A DNA stretch of 64,000 nt from Lentzea aerocolonigenes (GCF_000974445.1 NZ_BBOJ01000012.1:124001-188000); one strand, 5' to 3'; counted from the stretch's first letter, positions 15,952-24,742 are shown. Notes: generated from the sequence alone by a model not told the origin. A program made the numbers and translations.

Positions 15952-16277
15952 GGGCTGACGTGCGATCACCTGGTCTCGGTGACCGCGGTGACGGCGGACG
16001 GCCGTCGCACCTGGCGCCACGAGTCTCTCCCGCCGCACCGCCCGCGCCTCCGCCCAGATCTACTTCAAGACGCCGCCGGGCAACGCTACGGAGGCCCCGC
16101 GCCGTGGGTGAGGTGCAGGACGGCCTCGGCGCGCTCGTCGGGGACACCGGGTACGTCAACTACATCGACCCGCAGCTGCCGAACTGGGCGGAGGCGTACT
16201 ACGGCGGCAACCTCCCGCGGTTGATGGAGATCGCCGCCGAGTACGACCCGGACCGCGTGTTCGCGTTCGCGCAGTCA
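15952..16277 (+). pseudogene. Decayed FAD-linked (BBE-type) oxidoreductase fragments
   Basis: Two pieces of a berberine-bridge-enzyme-like FAD oxidase survive on the plus strand in different frames. One is GLTCDHLVSVTAVTADGR (15952-16005), like the FAD-binding domain. The other is GYVNYIDPQLPNWAEAYYGG...EYDPDRVFAFAQSV (about 16146-16277), the BBE C-terminal domain. About 300 residues that should separate them are missing, the frames differ and no stop follows the last piece. The tail abuts the 3' end of the protease gene on the other strand. This is a deletion-decayed pseudogene. Confidence 0.7.
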
Positions 16278-16285
16278 GTTCCGCG

Positions 16286-17188
16286 TCAGCCGATGGTCGC
16301 GCCGACCGCCGCCAGCGCCTTGGTGACGGGCTGGAAGAACGTCACGCCACCGCCGCGGCAGTCACCGCTGCCGCCCGAGGTCAGCCCGATCGCGTCACCG
16401 TTGCGCGCGAACATCGGCCCGCCGCTGTCCCCGCCCTCCGCGCACACGGTCGTCTGGATCAGGCCGGTGACGCGGCCTTCGGGGTAGTTGACGGTGGCGT
16501 TGAGCCCGGTGACGCGGCCCGAACGCAGGCCAGTCGTGCTGCCCATGCGCTGCACCTGGTTGCCCACGCGAGCCTCGGCCGCACGCCGGATCCGCACCTT
16601 GCCGCCGTTGCCGGTGTCGACCTCGCTGGGTGCGTTGGTGTTGCGGTTGTTGTAGGTGAGCAGCGCGAAGTCGCCGTTGCCGGGGAACGTCGACCTGACG
16701 ACCGTGGCCGCGGGCCTTCCCCCGGCGTTCAACGAGAACTGCCTGCCCGCGGCCGTGCAGTGGCCCGCGGTGAGGAAGCCGGGACGGCCGTCGGCGGTGA
16801 CGACGTTGAAGCCGAGCGAGCAGCGGCTGTTGCCGGCGAAGATCGCGTCACCGCCCTCGGCGAACAGGCGGAACGTGCCGGTGGTGCGCTGGAGCTTCAC
16901 CCCGGTACCCATGGCGTCCACTGTGGACTTCAGGTTGTTCCACCTGTCCCCGGTCACGGTGCTGTCCGCGGTGACCAGGACCTCGTTCGTGTCCGGGTCG
17001 ACCGCCCACGCCGTGCCGGTGACAGAAGCCTTCTGCCGCAACGTCTCCGTCGCCTGATCGGGTGTGGTGCGCTGCTGCGGCGCTGCCTGGCTCGCGGTGA
17101 AGGTGGTCGCGGTGATCGCCACGGCGACGAGACCGATGGCCGCGCCGATCGCCTTGGCCCTGCGGCCGTCGTTGTGGTGCTTGCCCAT
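16286..17188 (-). CDS. Secreted S1-family serine protease (streptogrisin/alpha-lytic-like)
   Basis: A 300-residue pre-pro-protease. A signal peptide covers residues 10-36 (cleavage near SQAAP), followed by a short pro-segment to about 115. The mature domain has the catalytic triad His143 (TAGHC), Asp173 (GDFALL) and Ser255 (GGDSGGP). Paired cysteines near His143 and before Ser255 match the streptogrisin type. It acts outside the cell. The ATG at 17188 precedes a basic stretch typical of Gram-positive signal peptides. The pro-region is much shorter than in alpha-lytic protease. Confidence 0.93.
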   Translation of the reverse strand: MGKHHNDGRRAKAIGAAIGLVAVAITATTFTASQAAPQQRTTPDQATETLRQKASVTGTAWAVDPDTNEVLVTADSTVTGDRWNNLKSTVDAMGTGVKLQRTTGTFRLFAEGGDAIFAGNSRCSLGFNVVTADGRPGFLTAGHCTAAGRQFSLNAGGRPAATVVRSTFPGNGDFALLTYNNRNTNAPSEVDTGNGGKVRIRRAAEARVGNQVQRMGSTTGLRSGRVTGLNATVNYPEGRVTGLIQTTVCAEGGDSGGPMFARNGDAIGLTSGGSGDCRGGGVTFFQPVTKALAAVGATIG

Positions 17189-17400
17189 GTGGTGCCCTCT
17201 CGTGAAGTCCGCGAATGCTCAAACAGTGGAATCCGTTGTGCGGCAGCGACAAGTTGCCGATCGTCTCGATCTGACAGACGGTCGGCGCGGATGTGTCACC
17301 GATCGTTTCGAGGCCTCGAAACCGGTGAACGTCAGGCGATGAGGTCCCCGTACTTCCCCGTCGAGAGGCTCAGCGAGAGCCGGACGGGAAGGAAGCGGAC

Positions 17401-17898
17401 ATGCTTGAGAACAACGTGAAGCGGGGCGTTCTGGTGGCGGCGCTGGCAGCGGCGGTGAGCTTCGGAACCGCCGGGCTCGCCGCGGCGAGCCCGAGCACGA
17501 GTTCCAGCGCCAGTCCCACCACGACCACGAGTTCCAGCGCCAACAAGCAGGCGAACTGCAACGCCCAGCAGAAGCAGCAGGCGAACCAGGCCGCCGCCAA
17601 CGCGAAGAACCAGGCGGCACGGACCCAACGGGCGGCCAAGCGGGCCGCGAACAACGCCAAGCGCGCCCAGCAGCGGGCGAACAACGCCGCGAAGGCCGCC
17701 CAGGCGGCGGCGCAGAAGGCCCAGCAGACAGGCCAGCAGGCCGACAAGAACAAGGCGAACCAGGTCGCCGCGGCGGCGAACAAGGCCAAGCAGCAGGCGA
17801 CTGCGCAGGCCAACCGCGCCGCCCAGGCGAAGAAGGCCGCGGCCGCGCAGAACAAGCGCGCCAACGACGCCGCCGCGGCGGCTCGCAAGTGCGCGTGA
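17401..17898 (+). CDS. Secreted Ala/Lys/Gln/Asn-rich helical protein of unknown function
   Basis: A 165-residue protein with a signal peptide (residues 1-29, AGLAAASP), a Ser/Thr linker (30-47) and a 115-residue body made almost only of Ala, Lys, Gln, Asn and Arg. The body has no aromatic residues and is predicted to be continuous helix or coiled coil. Single cysteines flank the body (QANCNAQQ and the C-terminal RKCA) and could close a helical hairpin by a disulfide. The body is strongly basic, so binding to nucleic acid, cell-wall polyanions or membranes is possible. No known family was recognised. It is a single-gene unit ending at a strong hairpin. Confidence 0.7.
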   Translation: MLENNVKRGVLVAALAAAVSFGTAGLAAASPSTSSSASPTTTTSSSANKQANCNAQQKQQANQAAANAKNQAARTQRAAKRAANNAKRAQQRANNAAKAAQAAAQKAQQTGQQADKNKANQVAAAANKAKQQATAQANRAAQAKKAAAAQNKRANDAAAAARKCA

Positions 17899-17944
17899 CC
17901 GCACTCGCCTGAGACCGCGCCGGGCGGGCAGGCGAGTGCACAGC

Positions 17945-17985
17945 GGGGAAGGAGCTCAGGCACGGCGGCCCTGAGCTCCTTCCCC
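17945..17985. terminator. Bidirectional hairpin terminator between convergent genes
   Basis: GGGGAAGGAGCTCAGG (17945-17960) and its exact complement (17970-17985) form a 16-bp perfect stem with a 9-base loop. It lies between the ends of the Ala/Lys-rich protein gene and the response-regulator gene. No long U-tract follows, as is common in actinobacteria. Confidence 0.8.
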
Positions 17986-18000
17986 GTGTTCGCAACAGCC

Positions 18001-18663
18001 TCATGCGGTCGGAAGGAGGCCTGCGTCGTGGGCGATGATCGCGGCCTGCACGCGGTTGGCGCAGCCCAGCTTCGCGAGGATGCGGCTCACGTAGGTCTTC
18101 ACGGTGCCCTCGCCCATGAAGAGCAGGCGGGCGGCTTCCGCGTTCGAGGCGCCGACGCCGATCAGGACGAGCACGTCGCGTTCGCGGTCGTTCAACGTGT
18201 CCACGAGCCGCTGCGCCTTCACGTTGCGGCTGTCGGCCGCGGTCAGGTGCGTGGCGATCAGGTCCTTGGTGATGCGGGGAGAGAGGATCGCGCCGCCGTG
18301 CGCGGCAGCCCGCACCGCGTGGATCAGCTCCTCCGGACCGCTGTCCTTCAACAGGAACCCGGCGGCTCCCGCCCTCAGCGCGCGGGTGATGTACTCCTGT
18401 TCCCCGAACGTCGTCAGCATCACGACCTTGACCGCGGGCGCTCGTTCCGCGAGCTGCTCGGCGGCGGTCAGGCCGTCGGTGCCCGGCATGCGGATGTCCA
18501 CGAGCGCCACGTCGACGTCGTGTTCACAGGCCAGGCGCACGGCCTCGGCGCCGTCGCCCGCCTCTGCGGTCACCCGGATGTCCTCGGCGTGGCGCAGCAC
18601 CAGCCGGACGCCTTCGCGCAGCAGCTGTTCGTCGTCCGCCAGCATCACGTTGATCACGGTCAC
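18001..18663 (-). CDS. NarL/LuxR-type response regulator (two-component system 2)
   Basis: A 220-residue regulator. The receiver domain shows LADDEQ, the phospho-acceptor Asp in ALVDIRMPG and FLLKD; the LuxR HTH shows LNDRERDVLVLIGVG and EGTVKTYVSRILAKLG. The GTG start at 18663 overlaps the kinase stop (GTGA). It is the cognate regulator of the kinase upstream. The 3' end is 16 bp from a shared terminator hairpin. Confidence 0.93.
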   Translation of the reverse strand: MTVINVMLADDEQLLREGVRLVLRHAEDIRVTAEAGDGAEAVRLACEHDVDVALVDIRMPGTDGLTAAEQLAERAPAVKVVMLTTFGEQEYITRALRAGAAGFLLKDSGPEELIHAVRAAAHGGAILSPRITKDLIATHLTAADSRNVKAQRLVDTLNDRERDVLVLIGVGASNAEAARLLFMGEGTVKTYVSRILAKLGCANRVQAAIIAHDAGLLPTA

Positions 18664-20192
18664 GCTCCCGGCAGCAGGAAACGGGACTTCTGGACGAGCA
18701 GATCCCTGCGGAAGCAGTAGCGCTCGACCACGGTCGCCCCGTTCTCTTCGATGTAGGTGTAGGTGCAGTCGACGTTCGGCGGCGGCAGGGGCTCCACGCC
18801 GCGAGAGGCCATGCGCGCGATCTTGCTGTCCAGCCCGACGTTCTCGGCCACCCGCTCACGGGTGCTGCCGAGCGGGAGCGTCTCGAACACGGGCCGCTGG
18901 TCCGCGATGTCGGTGAACATCACCGTGTTGAAGGTGACGACGAGGATCGCGACCGCGCCGATCAACCCCGTCGCGAGCACGGCCGACATGCCCGCGCGGG
19001 CGAGGTCGACCTCCGGCGCCTCCGGTGTCTCCGACGCCAGGGCGAGCGGTGTGGTCGCGGCGAGCGAGAGTTCCGCGGCGATGCGGAACCCACGTCCTGG
19101 CAACGGTCCTGCCGCGAACGTGCCGCCCAGCAGCCGGACGCGTTCCTGCACGCCGGCGAGACCCAGTCCGGTGCCCGGTGCCGCGCCGCCCCCGCGTCCG
19201 TCGTCGGACACCGCGACGCGCACGCGGTCGTTCCCGTGCTCCACCACGACTTCCGCCCGCGCACCCGGAGCGTGGCGGCACACGTTGGTGAGCCCCTCGC
19301 GCACGATCCGGTGCACCGCCTGCCGCACCGGTCTGTCCACTTCGGACAGATCGGGGCCGTGCCAGGTGAGGGTGACGTGCATCCCGCCGTCCTGGGTCTG
19401 CCGCACGAGCTGGAAGAGGTCGGCCTTGGTGCCGGTGTGGTCGGCGGGCCTGGTGGCGGCGGGCTCGGGCTGACGCAGGATGCCCAGCGTCGCCCTGAGC
19501 TCGTTCATCGCGGTGCGCACGGTGGTGCGGATGAGCCGCGCCGGTTCGCTGACGTGCTGGGTGGCGTCCATTTCGAGGCTGCCCGCGTACAGGGAGATGA
19601 GACTGAGCCGGTGACCGAGCAGGTCGTGCATCTCCTGCGCGATGCGGGAGCGTTCCTGCAGCCGTGCGGTCGATCCGGCGTAGCGCGACTGCTCCCGCAG
19701 CGCGCTGATCAGCTGTTCGCGTTGCGCGAGAAGGGTGTGCACCACGATCGGGCCGGCGACGGTCACCATCGCGGCGATGCCGAACTCGATGACCACGACC
19801 CGCCACTGGAACCCGGACCCGATCAGCCCGATCGTGAACGGCACCAGGCCGGCCGCCGTCAGCACGCAGTCCCGCCACCGGGTCCGCCGCACCCGCGCCG
19901 CCACGCTGTAGGACGCGATGGCCAGCGCGACGCCGGTCGCCGGGTACCAGCCGAACAACGCCGCCGCGGCGAGCACGGCCACCACGGGCAGCCGGCGCCG
20001 GAGCGCGACGGGCAGGACGGCGGCGCCCGCGACCAGCGCGCCGACGGACGGGACGTTGCACGAGGCCGGCCCCCAGGTCACCGCCACGTACAGGGTCGCC
20101 GTGTAGGTCACGGCTCCCGCGAACGCGAGCAGAGCCAGCTCACGGCCGAGCGCCGCCACCCGCGTGGCCGCCCCCGTCCGAGATCCGCTCAT
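18660..20192 (-). CDS. Sensor histidine kinase with an unusual C-terminal membrane segment and tail (two-component system 2)
   Basis: A 510-residue kinase. About five membrane segments (residues 20-150) precede a HisKA_3 box with the acceptor His in AQEMHDLLGHRLSL and an ATPase domain ending GTGLGLAGVQERVRLLGGTF. Unlike its neighbours it does not end there: another hydrophobic segment (VLATGLIGAVAILVVTFNTV) and a roughly 75-residue tail with two cysteines (NVDCTYTYIEENG, ERYCF) follow. The tail would lie outside the cell and might be a sensor placed after the kinase core. The ATG at 20192 was chosen as the first start giving a membrane N-terminus. Confidence 0.9.
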   Translation of the reverse strand: MSGSRTGAATRVAALGRELALLAFAGAVTYTATLYVAVTWGPASCNVPSVGALVAGAAVLPVALRRRLPVVAVLAAAALFGWYPATGVALAIASYSVAARVRRTRWRDCVLTAAGLVPFTIGLIGSGFQWRVVVIEFGIAAMVTVAGPIVVHTLLAQREQLISALREQSRYAGSTARLQERSRIAQEMHDLLGHRLSLISLYAGSLEMDATQHVSEPARLIRTTVRTAMNELRATLGILRQPEPAATRPADHTGTKADLFQLVRQTQDGGMHVTLTWHGPDLSEVDRPVRQAVHRIVREGLTNVCRHAPGARAEVVVEHGNDRVRVAVSDDGRGGGAAPGTGLGLAGVQERVRLLGGTFAAGPLPGRGFRIAAELSLAATTPLALASETPEAPEVDLARAGMSAVLATGLIGAVAILVVTFNTVMFTDIADQRPVFETLPLGSTRERVAENVGLDSKIARMASRGVEPLPPPNVDCTYTYIEENGATVVERYCFRRDLLVQKSRFLLPGA

Positions 20193-20224
20193 GTCCGGGG
20201 ATACGTACCGCGCGACCACCTGGT

Positions 20225-20716
20225 TTAGGCCGGTGTCTTCTGCACCGGCGCGAGGCAGTAGGTCGTGGGCGGTTCGGGGTAGACGATCGACAGCTGGTCG
20301 TCGCCGTCGTCCGGGCAGCCGGAACCGTCCCCCGCGGTGGGGATCACCTTGGTGACCTTGACGGTCTCCTCGCCTGAACAGGTCGCTCTGCCCCAGCTGT
20401 CCTCGTCGTCGGAGGGCTTGTAACACGCGCCCTCGACGAGGTTGGGGAGCAGGCAGAGCTTGCCGCCGCCGCTCGGGGTCACCTGGACGTACTCGTCGTC
20501 CCCCGAGGGACAGGTGGCGCCGGAGTCGGTCAGCACCTTGCCGACCTTGAACTTCGCGTTGTCTGCCGTGCAGCCCGTGCTCGCGACCTCGGTGCCGTTG
20601 GTGACGGTGACGCACTCACCGGCTTTCGCCTGCGGTCCGCCGGCGAACTGCAGGAAGACGAATGCCGCGGCGACGGCGACGGCCAGCACCGCGAGGACCA
20701 GAACTGGTTTCTTCAT
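20225..20716 (-). CDS. Membrane-anchored Cys-rich extracytoplasmic protein, LppU/SCO3897-like
   Basis: A 163-residue protein with an N-terminal membrane anchor or uncleaved signal (VLVLAVLAVAVAAAFVFLQF) and an extracellular domain with eight cysteines. Repeated patterns (GECVTV...STGC, ATCPSGDDEYVQV, KLCLLPNLVEGACY, ATCSGEE, GCPDDGDD) resemble the LppU/SCO3897 family, in which small Cys-containing halves repeat. Function of that family is not established. It lies 32 bp upstream of the kinase of system 2 on the same strand, so it could be a sensor accessory of that system. Confidence 0.65.
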   Translation of the reverse strand: MKKPVLVLAVLAVAVAAAFVFLQFAGGPQAKAGECVTVTNGTEVASTGCTADNAKFKVGKVLTDSGATCPSGDDEYVQVTPSGGGKLCLLPNLVEGACYKPSDDEDSWGRATCSGEETVKVTKVIPTAGDGSGCPDDGDDQLSIVYPEPPTTYCLAPVQKTPA

Positions 20717-20799
20717 ACCCCTGACTACGGCCGTGGCCCGCGGTCCAGGCGACGGAGAAGGTCTTCGCGATCGAGACGATGAGGGACTTGCGTTCCGCG

Positions 20800-21861
20800 T
20801 CAGCTCGTGAGCGGCAGCCGCAACTGGAGCCGGAACCCGCCCTCGAACGTCGGCGCGGTCGTGATCGATCCACCCAGCAGCGCGGCCCGCTCCTGGAGCC
20901 CGACGAGACCGTGCCGCGCGCTCGGCAACGCGAGCGTCGGGCGGGTGGGCGCGGTGTTCGTGATGGTCACCGTGAGATCGCTGCCGTCCTGCGCGATGTC
21001 GACCGCCGCCGTGCTGCCGGGGGCGTGCTTGCGGACGTTGGTGAGCGCCTCCTGGATCGTGCGGTAGATCGTGCGCTGGTACGCGGAGTCGATGCCTTCG
21101 GGCGCGGCACCGGTCAGCGTGGTCTCGATGCCGCTGCCGGAGAGCAGTCTGTCCACATCGGACAACTTCGGCTGCGGCGTGAGCTCGTTGCCCGCCGTGC
21201 CGGACGCGCGCAGCAGGTTCACCATGTGCCGCAGCTCGTCGAGCGTGTCGACGGACAGCTTGCGGACGTTCTCGGCCGCCGTCTTCGCGTTCGGGTCGGT
21301 GGTGGAGACGCTCAACGCGCCCGCCTGCACGGCGATGAGGCTGACCTGGTGGGACACGACGTCGTGCATCTCGCGGGCGAGCTGGTTGCGCTCCCGCGCC
21401 AGCACGGCCTGCGCGTCGAGCTCGCGTTCGTGCTCACGCGCCTGGCGGACCTCGGCCAGCGCGCGCACCAGCCGGGCGAAGAAGATCGGCGCGGCCGCCA
21501 CCATCGCCGCGTAGATCACGACGAGCACGACGTCGGTACCGGGGACGTCGAGGAGGATGTCCGCGCCGGGGAAGAGGTACCCACCGGTGGCGAGCAGCCC
21601 GCAGCCGGTGAGCAGGTACCGGTTCGAGTGGCGCAGGGCGACGGAGTAGAGCGCGACCACGGGCGGCAGGACGGCGCCGACGGCCGCGAGCGCGGGCAGC
21701 GTGACCAGGAAAGCCGCGACAGGCCACCGGCCGCGGACGAACAGCGCGGCGACGGCCAGCACCGCCAGGGCGATCATCAGCGGATCGTCGGGCTGGTTGA
21801 GCGCGGTCTCGACGGCCGCGGCCGCGATCACCCCGGCGTTGGCGAGCAGCGCCCGGTTCAC
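20800..21861 (-). CDS. DesK-type sensor histidine kinase (two-component system 3)
   Basis: A 353-residue kinase with four to five N-terminal membrane segments, a HisKA_3 box with the acceptor His in LAREMHDVVSHQVSL and an ATPase domain ending RHGLVGLQERAALLGGS. The GTG start overlaps the stop of the response regulator upstream (GTGA). In this operon the regulator comes first, the reverse of systems 1, 2 and 4. The signal is unknown. Confidence 0.92.
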   Translation of the reverse strand: MNRALLANAGVIAAAAVETALNQPDDPLMIALAVLAVAALFVRGRWPVAAFLVTLPALAAVGAVLPPVVALYSVALRHSNRYLLTGCGLLATGGYLFPGADILLDVPGTDVVLVVIYAAMVAAAPIFFARLVRALAEVRQAREHERELDAQAVLARERNQLAREMHDVVSHQVSLIAVQAGALSVSTTDPNAKTAAENVRKLSVDTLDELRHMVNLLRASGTAGNELTPQPKLSDVDRLLSGSGIETTLTGAAPEGIDSAYQRTIYRTIQEALTNVRKHAPGSTAAVDIAQDGSDLTVTITNTAPTRPTLALPSARHGLVGLQERAALLGGSITTAPTFEGGFRLQLRLPLTS

Positions 21862-22496
21862 AGCAGACCCGCGCGCTGGGCCACGAGCGCCGCCTGCACC
21901 CGGCTGCCGACCCCGAGCTTGGTGAGGATGGCCGAGACGTGGTCCTTCACCGTGCCGACGCTGATGTGGATGCGCCCGGCGATGTCCGAGTTGGACAGCC
22001 CCTCGGCGATCAGCACGAGCACCGCCCGCTCCCGCTCGGTGAGCCGGTCGACCTGCGACGCCGCCGGCGACCCGGCACCCGACCCGAGGTACCCGTCCAC
22101 GACGGTCCGCGTGACCTTCGGCGACAGCACCACCCCACCGGCCGCGAGCGTGCGGACGACCTGGGCGAGCTGGTCAGGCGCCGTGTCCTTGAGGATGAAC
22201 CCGGCCGCCCCCGACCGCAGCGCCGTGGCGATGTACTCGTCCGAGTCGAACGTCGTCAGCATCGCCACGACCGGCGGCTTCTGGAACCCGCGCAGCTGCC
22301 GCAGGACCGTGAGGCCGTCGACGTCGGGCATCCGAATGTCGAGCAGCACGACGTCGGGCTGGTGCAGCCCCGCCTCCTTGACCGCCTGCCCGCCCGGCAC
22401 CGTCGCCACGACCTCGATGTCTCCCGCGGCTTCGAGGATCAGGCGGAATCCCGAGCGCACCAGCTCCTCGTCGTCGACGACGATCACACGAACCAT
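21858..22496 (-). CDS. NarL/LuxR-type response regulator (two-component system 3)
   Basis: A 212-residue regulator with receiver motifs VVDDEE, the Asp in VLLDIRMPD and FILKD, and a LuxR HTH (LTERERAVLVLIAEG, VGTVKDHVSAILTKLG). It begins at ATG 22496 and is coupled to the kinase downstream. Its targets are unknown; a Na+/H+ antiporter diverges from it across 312 bp. Confidence 0.93.
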   Translation of the reverse strand: MVRVIVVDDEELVRSGFRLILEAAGDIEVVATVPGGQAVKEAGLHQPDVVLLDIRMPDVDGLTVLRQLRGFQKPPVVAMLTTFDSDEYIATALRSGAAGFILKDTAPDQLAQVVRTLAAGGVVLSPKVTRTVVDGYLGSGAGSPAASQVDRLTERERAVLVLIAEGLSNSDIAGRIHISVGTVKDHVSAILTKLGVGSRVQAALVAQRAGLL

Positions 22497-22648
22497 GGGG
22501 CCCAGTGTCGGCGAGACCCGGGGTGGACGGCCATCCGGGGGTCGGCGGCTCGGTGTCCCCCGACTGGCTGGCGGCGACCAGCCGGTCGGGGGGCGTCGGC
22601 GAAGTCGCGGAGAAGGGTGGGCGGGCGCGAACGGGATGAGGTGCGGGC

Positions 22649-22783
22649 TCAGTGGCGGCCTCCCTCACCCTCGAGCTCACGACCGGGCTGGTCCGCACCA
22701 CCCCGCCGAGCCGGGTCGAGGTCGCTGACCTCGTACTTCCTGTCCCACCACGCGGCGAAACCCGCCCCTGCGCCTGTCCTCAT
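22649..22783 (-). CDS. Possible 44-residue hypothetical protein
   Basis: In the 312-bp gap between the response regulator and the antiporter, a minus-strand ATG frame encodes a small hydrophilic peptide with a WWDRKYEVSDL core and a charged Gly-rich tail. Composition is less typical of a random GC-rich frame, but no ribosome binding site is seen. The gap otherwise holds GC-rich repeats and the promoters of the flanking genes. Confidence 0.2.
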   Translation of the reverse strand: MRTGAGAGFAAWWDRKYEVSDLDPARRGGADQPGRELEGEGGRH

Positions 22784-22808
22784 AGGACACGTGGGTGAAA
22801 ATGAGCGG

Positions 22809-24125
22809 ATGAACACCCTGCTGCTCGCCGCGGCCTTCGCGATGGTGGTCCGATCACTCGCGGCGAACCGGCTCGACCGGTGGTACCTCGGCGCGCCGAT
22901 CGTGATGGTGCTCGCCGGCGTCGCGGTCGGACTGTTCAACGTGAGCGCGATCGCCGAGGGCCTCAACACGGAGGCGTCGCAGCACGCGGCCGAGATCATT
23001 CTCGCCGTCCTGCTCTTCGTCGACGCCACGGAGGTGCGCGCGGGGCGGTTGTGGGGTGCCTACCCCGGGCTCGTGGCCAGGGTGCTGCTCGTCGCCATGC
23101 CGATCAGTCTCGCCCTGGCGGCGGTGGCGGGGTGGCTGTTGTTCCCCGATCTGCCGTGGGCCGTTCTCCTGCTGATCGCCTGCGTGACGGTGCCGACCGA
23201 CTTCGCCCCGGCGGAACGGGTGGTGCGCGACCCGGCGTTGTCGGTGCGGGTGCGCAGCACGTTGAACGTCGAGAGCGGCTACAACGACGGCATCGTCTCG
23301 CCGTTGTTCCTCTTCGCGCTGATCCTGGCCGGCACCACGTCCGAGACGCGCACGCCGCTCGAGGCGCTGGCGACGGTGCTGCCCTTCGCGATCAAGGCGC
23401 TCGTGGCCGGTGTCGTGATCGGCGTTCTGCTCGGCTGGCTGATGGACCGGGCACACCAGGCCGGGTGGGTCAGCGAGCAGTCGGCGAGGGTCGCGGTGCT
23501 GCTGGCACCGCTGCTCACCTACACCGCGACCGTCGCCATCGACGGCAACGGGTTCGTCGCGTCCTTCGTCTGCGGCATCGCGTTCCGGTACGTGCACCGG
23601 ATCCTCAAGGCCCGTCACGTCCACAAAGGACGCGCCGAGGCCCGCACCGACTCCCTCAACACCGATCTGCACCTGCTGGAGGACGTCACCGGGCTGCTCA
23701 CGATGACGATGTGGTTCGTCGTCGGCATCTCGGCGGTCCTCATCGTCTCCCTGGGCGTCTCGTGGCAGGAAGTCCTCTTCTGCGCCGCGGTGCTCACGGT
23801 GATCCGGTTCGTGCCGGTCCTCCTCTCGCTGACCGGCTCGAAGTTGTCCGGACGCGAACGCACGCTCATCGGCGCGCTGGGACCGCGCGGGACGACCACG
23901 ATCGTGTTCGGGCTGCTGGCGTTCAACAAACTGCCCGAGGGCACGGCGGCGGACACGATCCTGACGATCACCGTCGTCTGCGTGCTGGGAAGCGTTGCGC
24001 TGCACGGCATCGGCGCCGGGCCGGTCGCACAGCTGATGGCAGCGCGGAGGAAGCCGGCTGAACCGCGGTCGGTTCAGCCGGCGGACCCCGGTCAGGCGGG
24101 CAGCAGCACCGAGTCGATCAGGTAG
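22809..24125 (+). CDS. Na+/H+ (CPA1/NhaP-type) antiporter
   Basis: A 438-residue protein with about twelve membrane segments. The ion-binding regions include TVPTDFAPAERVV (Asp in the fifth segment) and LNVESGYNDGIVSPLFLF (the ND motif of CPA antiporters). It exchanges sodium or potassium for protons at the plasma membrane. The ATG at 22809 begins the first membrane segment. Its last 34 bases overlap the 3' end of the convergent fasciclin gene, so the two transcripts are antisense at their ends. Confidence 0.92.
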   Translation: MNTLLLAAAFAMVVRSLAANRLDRWYLGAPIVMVLAGVAVGLFNVSAIAEGLNTEASQHAAEIILAVLLFVDATEVRAGRLWGAYPGLVARVLLVAMPISLALAAVAGWLLFPDLPWAVLLLIACVTVPTDFAPAERVVRDPALSVRVRSTLNVESGYNDGIVSPLFLFALILAGTTSETRTPLEALATVLPFAIKALVAGVVIGVLLGWLMDRAHQAGWVSEQSARVAVLLAPLLTYTATVAIDGNGFVASFVCGIAFRYVHRILKARHVHKGRAEARTDSLNTDLHLLEDVTGLLTMTMWFVVGISAVLIVSLGVSWQEVLFCAAVLTVIRFVPVLLSLTGSKLSGRERTLIGALGPRGTTTIVFGLLAFNKLPEGTAADTILTITVVCVLGSVALHGIGAGPVAQLMAARRKPAEPRSVQPADPGQAGSSTESIR

Positions 24126-24742
24126 ACGGTCGCGTTCGCGGTGTGCACGCCACCGCAGATCACGTTGGCGTCGTTGACCTTCAGCGCGTTGCCGGACCCG
24201 GTCACCTTCACCACGCCGGTCTGCACGGTCTTCTGGTCACCGGAGATCTTGTCCGGTGAGATCTGACCGGGCACCACGTGGTAGGTGAGGATCTTGGTCA
24301 GCAACGCGTCGTCGGTCTTGAGCTTCTCGATGGTGGCGGCGTCGATCTTCGCGAACGCCGAGTCGACCGGCGCGAAGACCGTGAACTCCGAGCCGTTCAG
24401 CGTCGGCACGAGGTTCACCTTCGGGTTGAGCTTGCCGGACACCGCGCTGACCAGCGTCGTGAGCAGCGGGTTGTTGCTCGCGGCGACGGCGACGGGGTCG
24501 GCGGCCATGCCCGCCACCGAACCCGCGCCGGACGGGACCTGCTTGGCGTAGTCGGCGCAGCCGGGGCCCACGAGGTCGCGAGCCGGGTCCGCCATCGCCG
24601 ACGACGAGGGCGCCGTCGAGGTCGGGGTGGAGCTCGTGCTGGAGCTGCTGCTCGCCATGTCGCCCGAGCCACAGGCAGCGGCGAACAGGGTGAGGGAGGC
24701 CGCGCCGATGGCCAGGGCGGTGCTGCGGACGGTCTTGTTCAT
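24092..24742 (-). CDS. Fasciclin-domain lipoprotein (MPT83/MPT70-like)
   Basis: A 216-residue exported lipoprotein. The signal peptide ends with a lipobox (LFAAAC, Cys24), followed by a Ser/Thr linker and a fasciclin domain (about 75-216) with the H1/H2 motifs FTVFAPVDSAFAKI and LTYHVVPGQI. It resembles mycobacterial MPT83/MPT70, whose genes flank dipZ and are driven by SigK. Here it diverges from dipZ and has a SigK-like promoter 43 to 70 bp upstream. The role is probably cell-surface adhesion or sensing; the exact function is unknown. Confidence 0.93.
   Translation of the reverse strand: MNKTVRSTALAIGAASLTLFAAACGSGDMASSSSSTSSTPTSTAPSSSAMADPARDLVGPGCADYAKQVPSGAGSVAGMAADPVAVAASNNPLLTTLVSAVSGKLNPKVNLVPTLNGSEFTVFAPVDSAFAKIDAATIEKLKTDDALLTKILTYHVVPGQISPDKISGDQKTVQTGVVKVTGSGNALKVNDANVICGGVHTANATVYLIDSVLLPA

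Noticed and set aside
19236..20228. Antisense frames over the kinase of two-component system 2
   Set aside because: Low-complexity Arg/Gly/His composition and complete overlap with a clear kinase gene; GC-rich shadow frames.
22497..22808. Additional regulatory RNA or gene in the 312-bp gap before the antiporter
   Set aside because: GC-rich short repeats (CTGGCTGGCGGCGACCAGCC) allow many hairpins, but none resembles a known riboswitch; only a doubtful 44-residue frame was listed.
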